Origin: Rariloculus sp963665575
GTDB taxonomy: Bacteria; Pseudomonadota; Gammaproteobacteria; Steroidobacterales; Rariloculaceae
Length of the DNA stretch: 64,000 nucleotides
Direction: 5' to 3'
NCBI GenBank assembly: GCA_963665575.2
Contig: CAXXDW010000005.1
Coordinates: 186,001-250,000 of the forward strand
Shown: positions 59,680 to 64,000 of the stretch, piece after piece
Layout of the letters: each line of letters opens with the position of its first letter
How positions within the stretch are numbered: the stretch's first letter is position 1
Position numbers and translations under genes: made by a program
The notes under the pieces: model-generated
Database searches by the model: none
Told to the model about the DNA's origin: nothing
What the model saw: only the letters and a program-made list of their open reading frames with translations

Positions 59680-61686
59680 ATGACTCCGACAACGGCAACG
59701 AGGGCAGCGGCGACGGTGCAAGCCCATGCGCGGACAGTAGTCGCAGCGCTTGTAACGGCCGCATTTCTCGCCGTCCCGGCGGCGCGGGCCCAGCACGGCG
59801 CGGTCGACGGCGAGTGGCGGTTCTATAACGGCGACAGCGGCGCGACGAAGTACTCGCCGCTCGATCAGATCGAGCGTCGCAATGCCGCACAATTGCAGAT
59901 CGCCTGGCGGCGTCCGGCCGTGGATGCATCGATATTGGAACAGGTGCCGGACCTGCGCTACGGCAACAGCTTCAGGCCCACGCCGATCATGGTCGACGGT
60001 GTGCTTTACGCGCCGAACCCGATCGGTTTCGTCGAAGCCTTCGACCCGGGTACGGGAGAAACGGTTTGGGTCGAGGCGCCGTTCGAGGGCGGAGCCGACG
60101 GCTACCGGGGCACGGGCACGCGCGGCGTCTCCTGGTGGGGCGAGGGCGATGACGCGCGCATCCTTCTGCAGCGCGGGGAATACCTCATGGCGCTCGATCC
60201 GGCGACGGGCGAGCGAATTACGGAGTTCGGCGAGAACGGTCGCGTGAATCTCAGCGACGCGCTCGAGGGCGGACTGCGCCACGCCTGGAGCGGCATACCG
60301 TTTGTCGTCGGCGATGTCGCCGTGGTCGGTCACACGACCAACGACACGTTCGCGGCCATGGAAGCGCCGCGCGGGGACACGCGCGCCTACGACGTGCGCA
60401 CCGGTGAGCTTCGCTGGGTCTTCCACGTCATCCCGCAGGCCGGCGAATTCGGCGTCGATACCTGGGAAGAGGGTTCCTGGGAGTACACGGGCCACGGCTC
60501 CGCCTGGTCGATCTTCAGCGCGGACGAGGAACTCGGCATCCTTTACATGCCGATGTCATCGCCGACCAGCGACATGTACGGCGGCCACCGGCCCGGCGAC
60601 AACCTCTACGCCCAGGCCATTGTCGCCGTCGAGGCACGGACCGGAGAGCGGCTATGGCACTTCCAGACGATCCGCCACCCCCTCTGGGACTACGATCTCC
60701 CCGCAGCGCCCGTGCTCATGGACATCACCATTGACGGCCGCGAGATCAAGGCGGTCGCGGTAGTTACCAAGCAGGCGTTCGTCTACGTGCTCGACCGCGC
60801 GACGGGCGAGCCGGTCTGGCCGATCGAGGATCGACCGGTGCCACAATCGAACGTGCCCGGCGAGCAAACCGCCGCCACCCAGCCCTTCCCGACGAAGCCG
60901 CCGCCTTTCGACCTGCAGGGTTCCACGCAGGAGAACCTCATCGACTTCACGCCCGAGCTGCGCGAGGAGGCGCTTGAGATCGTTTCGCGGTATACGACGG
61001 GGCCGCTGTTCACGCCGCCGACGATCCGCGATGACAGTCCGGGCGGCAACCTGGGCACGATCCAGTTGCCGGGCTCCCAAGGCGGCGCCAACTGGCACGG
61101 CGCTGCATTCGATCCCGAAACCCAACGCTTCTATGTACCGTCGGAAACGGGGCCGTTCGTCGCCGATATCGAACCTGGCGACCCGGAATTCACGAACCTG
61201 CGCTACGTCAAGGGCACGCGGCTGTGGATGGGCGGGCCGCGGGGGCTGCCGCTCTTCAAGCCGCCCTATGGGCGCATCACGGCGTACGACATGAATGTCG
61301 GCGAGATACTGTGGCAGGTCCCGAACGGGGAAGGGCCGACCGACCATCCGGCTATCCGGCATCTGAACCTCGGTCCGCTTGGCAATCCCGGACGCCCCGC
61401 GCCGCTGTTGACCAGGACGCTGCTTTTCGCGGGTGAGGGTTCGGACGCGATGATCGTCGCGGGCCGCATCCAGCCGGGCCAGCCGCTCGAGACCGCACCG
61501 AGCTACGGGGAACCGATATTCCGCGCCTGGGACAAGGCGACGGGCGAAGTTGTCGCCGAGATCGATCTGCCAGCCGGTACGACCGGCGCGCCCATGACGT
61601 ACATGCATGAGGGCAGGCAGTACATCGTCGTCGCCGTGGGGGGGCGGGAGGTCGCTCCGGAGTGGGTGGCACTGAGTCTGCCGTAG
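59680..61686 (+). CDS. PQQ-dependent dehydrogenase, glucose-dehydrogenase-like
   Basis: About 668 residues. After a leader ending PAARAQ, the propeller starts WRFYNGDSGATKYSPLDQIER. The PQQ-dependent glucose dehydrogenase type shows in GSQGGANWHGAAFDPETQRF and GSAWSIFSADEELGILYMPM. No haem-c motif is present. The start is uncertain: ATG 59680 gives a normal leader, while upstream codons lie in a short tandem repeat (ERTMVDRTMVG). The substrate is unknown; sugars or alcohols are typical. Confidence 0.87.
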   Translation: MTPTTATRAAATVQAHARTVVAALVTAAFLAVPAARAQHGAVDGEWRFYNGDSGATKYSPLDQIERRNAAQLQIAWRRPAVDASILEQVPDLRYGNSFRPTPIMVDGVLYAPNPIGFVEAFDPGTGETVWVEAPFEGGADGYRGTGTRGVSWWGEGDDARILLQRGEYLMALDPATGERITEFGENGRVNLSDALEGGLRHAWSGIPFVVGDVAVVGHTTNDTFAAMEAPRGDTRAYDVRTGELRWVFHVIPQAGEFGVDTWEEGSWEYTGHGSAWSIFSADEELGILYMPMSSPTSDMYGGHRPGDNLYAQAIVAVEARTGERLWHFQTIRHPLWDYDLPAAPVLMDITIDGREIKAVAVVTKQAFVYVLDRATGEPVWPIEDRPVPQSNVPGEQTAATQPFPTKPPPFDLQGSTQENLIDFTPELREEALEIVSRYTTGPLFTPPTIRDDSPGGNLGTIQLPGSQGGANWHGAAFDPETQRFYVPSETGPFVADIEPGDPEFTNLRYVKGTRLWMGGPRGLPLFKPPYGRITAYDMNVGEILWQVPNGEGPTDHPAIRHLNLGPLGNPGRPAPLLTRTLLFAGEGSDAMIVAGRIQPGQPLETAPSYGEPIFRAWDKATGEVVAEIDLPAGTTGAPMTYMHEGRQYIVVAVGGREVAPEWVALSLP

Positions 61687-61875
61687 CAGCCGGAGTCGGG
61701 ACGACAGCCGTTGCGTAATGACGACGTCCGTCAGCCTGCGCGTTAGTGCCGAGACGGTTCCGGGGGCGCTTGCCGTGTGCTTTGCCGAAGCTGGCCAACT
61801 CCGGGGCCACGGACGGCGCTCCGTGCGGCATTGCGGTGGCGTAGCGCCGTGGAGGCGCCGGCCGTATGTCCGAAA

Positions 61876-62727
61876 TCAATCGGGCCCGCGAACGCGCACG
61901 GCGATCCCGCCGCTCTGCGGTGTCAGGAAACGGCCGCCCATCAAGCCGCCCGAGATTCGCGCGCTGAAGGGTGTTTCCGGATACGTACGGTCGCGCGTGC
62001 TGATCTGCACCCACGTGCCGTTGTCTTCGGTCAGAAAGACCGCAAGTCCCGAAAGGTTGCGGCGTACGTCGACGACCGTGACCTCGATGCCGTCGTCCGA
62101 GCGAGTCTCGTTGGTCTGTGCCGCGTCCGGCCTCGTCGCTGACACTTCGGACGCCGCCCGGTCGTCAATCGACTCGTCTGTATCCGCGCCTCTCCTTGCG
62201 ATCCGGTCCCGCAAGCGGCGCCAGAAGGGGCGCCGGGACGCTTCTTCGGCGGGTTCGGCTGACTGCACGACCTGCTCCGGCGAGTCGCTTCGGTCTGCGA
62301 TGCTCTCGGTAACCTGAGGTTCGGCAGCCGGCTCGACTTGCGCGCCTGCGTCGTTTCGCTCCGCAGTGGTTTCGATCGGAGCAGTTTCGGTCGCGATGGT
62401 TTCGCTCGCGGTAGTTTCGGTCGCGATGGTTTCGCTCGCGGTAGTTTCGATCGCAGTGGTTTCGCTCACATCGGCTTCGATTGTCGCGTTCGCTGGACCT
62501 GCTTCGCTCGGCTCGTCGTCGGCTTGCGGTGCGCCGCGCTGCAGCCTGTCGTAGCAAGCCAGCCGCTCGGCATCGGCGCTCAGGGCCGCGCACTCTTCAA
62601 GGCCTCTCGCAAGCTCGTCCTGGGCATACGCGGCGGTCAGCGGCATCAGAGCGAGCACCATCCCGAGACCAATACCGGGAACGTGCCGGTCTGAACGGCT
62701 CAAAGGAGACTGGTAAACGGTCGCCAT
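61876..62727 (-). CDS. secreted protein with Thr/Glu repeat linker, unknown function
   Basis: 283 residues from ATG 62727 (earlier starts unsupported). The leader ends AAYAQ, then LEECAALSADAERLACYDRL, a short Cys-pair motif seen in various periplasmic proteins. A repeat linker (ETTASETIATE units), an Arg-rich stretch and a C-terminal GTWVQISTRDRTYPETPF...AVRVRG domain follow. No specific function can be assigned. Confidence 0.7.
   Translation of the reverse strand: MATVYQSPLSRSDRHVPGIGLGMVLALMPLTAAYAQDELARGLEECAALSADAERLACYDRLQRGAPQADDEPSEAGPANATIEADVSETTAIETTASETIATETTASETIATETAPIETTAERNDAGAQVEPAAEPQVTESIADRSDSPEQVVQSAEPAEEASRRPFWRRLRDRIARRGADTDESIDDRAASEVSATRPDAAQTNETRSDDGIEVTVVDVRRNLSGLAVFLTEDNGTWVQISTRDRTYPETPFSARISGGLMGGRFLTPQSGGIAVRVRGPD
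62383..62472 (-). repeat. in-gene 30-bp tandem repeat
   Basis: Two identical 30-bp units (62383-62412, 62413-62442) and a degenerate third, coding for ETTASETIAT in the secreted protein. The copy number may vary between strains. Confidence 0.8.
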
Positions 62728-63136
62728 CAGGTTAATTCGCAGATTGGTCAAAGCGTTACGACGATATGCGCTACGCTGATCATATCCGCTGCGCCGCGGC
62801 GAAGTCACCAAACGAGAGCTGGCAGCCTCGACCGGGTTCCGGTGCAGCGTCTCCAACGGTGCTGTTCGCCCGGGAGCCACGACCATGGACATCCCTGTCC
62901 CGGTCGGACGTCGAGCGCCAACGGATAATGTGTCTTTGTTGCAACAATACTCGTCACGCCTGTTGACGCTGACTGGCGGGCATGGGTAGCATGCCGGACA
63001 GTTAGTGCGTCTGACAATCTGATATTAACCCGGCGGTTCACCGCGGCGATTACCACCTTGTCAACAATGGTCCCTGAATCCTATGGGGTGAACGCACGTT
63101 CGCAGTTGTTGCCTTTAAACCAGGGGGAGAAAACAC
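62728..63136. other. gene-free interval between divergent genes
   Basis: No coding signal is seen. A weak promoter-like pair, TTGTCA at 63058 and TATGGG at 63082 with 18-bp spacing, precedes the TonB receptor; confidence is low. Confidence 0.45.
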
Positions 63137-64000
63137 ATGAATAATCGTCTATTGGCAAGGCTGCCGATCGGTGCGCTTGCATCGGCTTGCGCGGCGGTTC
63201 TCGCGCCGCCGAGCCTGATGGCTCAGGTTAGCGGCGAGCTCGAGGAAATCGTCGTCACCGGCTCGTTCATCAGCCGCCCGGCTGACCGTCCGCAGCCGGT
63301 GTCCATTCTCGACGCCGCGGAAATTCGCGCCAACCAGCGGGTCACGCTGGCTGAGGTGGTACGCGACATGCCGCAGATTTCCACCGCCAACGTGACGAGC
63401 AACTGGGAAAGGCCGACCAACAGCATCAACATGCGCGGTCTGGGCAGCCGCTCGACGCTCGTGCTCCTGAACGGCCAGCGCATGACGATCGACGCCAACG
63501 CCGGTTCCCAGGTGGATATCAACAACCTCGCGCCGAGCATCATGGTCGAGCGTATCGAGATGTTGCTCGACGGCGCCTCGGCGCTGTACGGTTCCGACGC
63601 CGTTGCAGGCGTCGTCAACTTCATCACTCGCGACAGGTTCGAGGGGCTCGAAGTCAACGTATCGAGCCAATGGGCGCAGACGCAGACCGATACGCCCGAG
63701 GTCGTAACATCGGCCATCTTCGGCACCGGCGACAGCGATTCGCATCTGGTCATGGCCGTCGAGATGCAGCGCCGCGAGAACAAGCTCCAGGAGGAAGACC
63801 GCTTCGGGCCCGAACGGCTTTCGCACGGCCTGATCACGGCACTGTGGAATCCCGGTACCTACCTCGCTGCCCCGGGAGCTCCGCGCCGCGGCTGGCACCG
63901 CGACCCGCTGTGCAGCAGCCCGGAGATCGGCGGCACGCCGCAGACCGACGACATCACGGATCCCGCGGGGTTCATCAGCGGCCCCTTCTGCCGCGGCCTG
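63137..64000 (+). CDS. TonB-dependent receptor, N-terminal part (runs off window)
   Basis: 288 codons to the window end. After a leader ending PSLMAQ comes LEEIVVTGSFISRPADRPQP, a TonB-box and plug (INMRGLGSRSTLVLLNGQRM, RIEMLLDGASALYGSDAVAG) and the first barrel strands, of the type common in oligosaccharide and vitamin/metal receptors. The start has a strong GGGGGAG ribosome site. The ligand cannot be inferred. Confidence 0.92.
   Translation, partial: MNNRLLARLPIGALASACAAVLAPPSLMAQVSGELEEIVVTGSFISRPADRPQPVSILDAAEIRANQRVTLAEVVRDMPQISTANVTSNWERPTNSINMRGLGSRSTLVLLNGQRMTIDANAGSQVDINNLAPSIMVERIEMLLDGASALYGSDAVAGVVNFITRDRFEGLEVNVSSQWAQTQTDTPEVVTSAIFGTGDSDSHLVMAVEMQRRENKLQEEDRFGPERLSHGLITALWNPGTYLAAPGAPRRGWHRDPLCSSPEIGGTPQTDDITDPAGFISGPFCRGL

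Noticed and set aside
62383..62472. CRISPR-like repeats
   Set aside because: Units are contiguous, in frame and without spacers; they code for a peptide repeat.

Overview
GC-rich, gene-dense bacterial chromosome. The single large PurL with a fused C-terminal glutaminase (left edge) is the form usual in Gammaproteobacteria and Betaproteobacteria. The many TonB receptors, secreted proteins and PQQ dehydrogenases suggest a Gram-negative, aerobic, probably uncultured gammaproteobacterium that scavenges organic matter. This assignment is an inference from gene content.

Left third (1-24.5 kb): housekeeping genes (purL end, hisN-like phosphatase); a MerR regulator with a textbook operator driving a Zn/Cd/Pb-type P1B ATPase; a fluoride channel; tRNA-Ser(CGA). 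Then come an Oar-like TonB receptor with an orphan solute-binding protein and the first DUF6152/PDLSGxW operon. These are followed by an MBL hydrolase, a secreted nuclease-fold protein, propionyl-CoA synthetase, a VOC protein, a truncated amidohydrolase beside an intact Tat-exported one, a 2-hydroxyacid dehydrogenase, a small lipoprotein and an S41 protease lipoprotein.

Middle (24.5-44.5 kb): DUF938 protein, PPOX-type flavoprotein, GH3 lipoprotein, a MauG-like dihaem protein overlapping a hemerythrin-like gene, a large alpha/beta hydrolase, glyA, yceI, a glutathionyl-hydroquinone reductase, and metF. Two further DUF6152/PDLSGxW loci lie here, one with an MBL hydrolase and downstream of a second TonB receptor that has a clear intrinsic terminator.

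Right third (44.5-64 kb): a PQQ dehydrogenase divergent from a cytochrome c/beta-propeller fusion, followed by a long plus-strand run. The run holds a LigJ-type 4-oxalomesaconate hydratase, arylamine N-acetyltransferase, tannase/feruloyl esterase, TcuA-like flavoprotein, an HpcH/HpaI aldolase with a signal peptide, a tripartite tricarboxylate transporter (TctC plus a TctA-TctB fusion), a GalD-type 4-oxalomesaconate tautomerase and a second PQQ dehydrogenase. Together these look like uptake and degradation of gallate/protocatechuate-type intermediates or related tricarboxylates; no ring-cleaving dioxygenase is present in the window. The window ends inside a third TonB receptor.

The best candidates for something undescribed are the thrice-repeated DUF6152/PDLSGxW secreted-protein module, in which the mature DUF6152 proteins appear to begin at or next to a His-His pair, and the C7-tricarboxylate cluster with its apparently exported aldolase.
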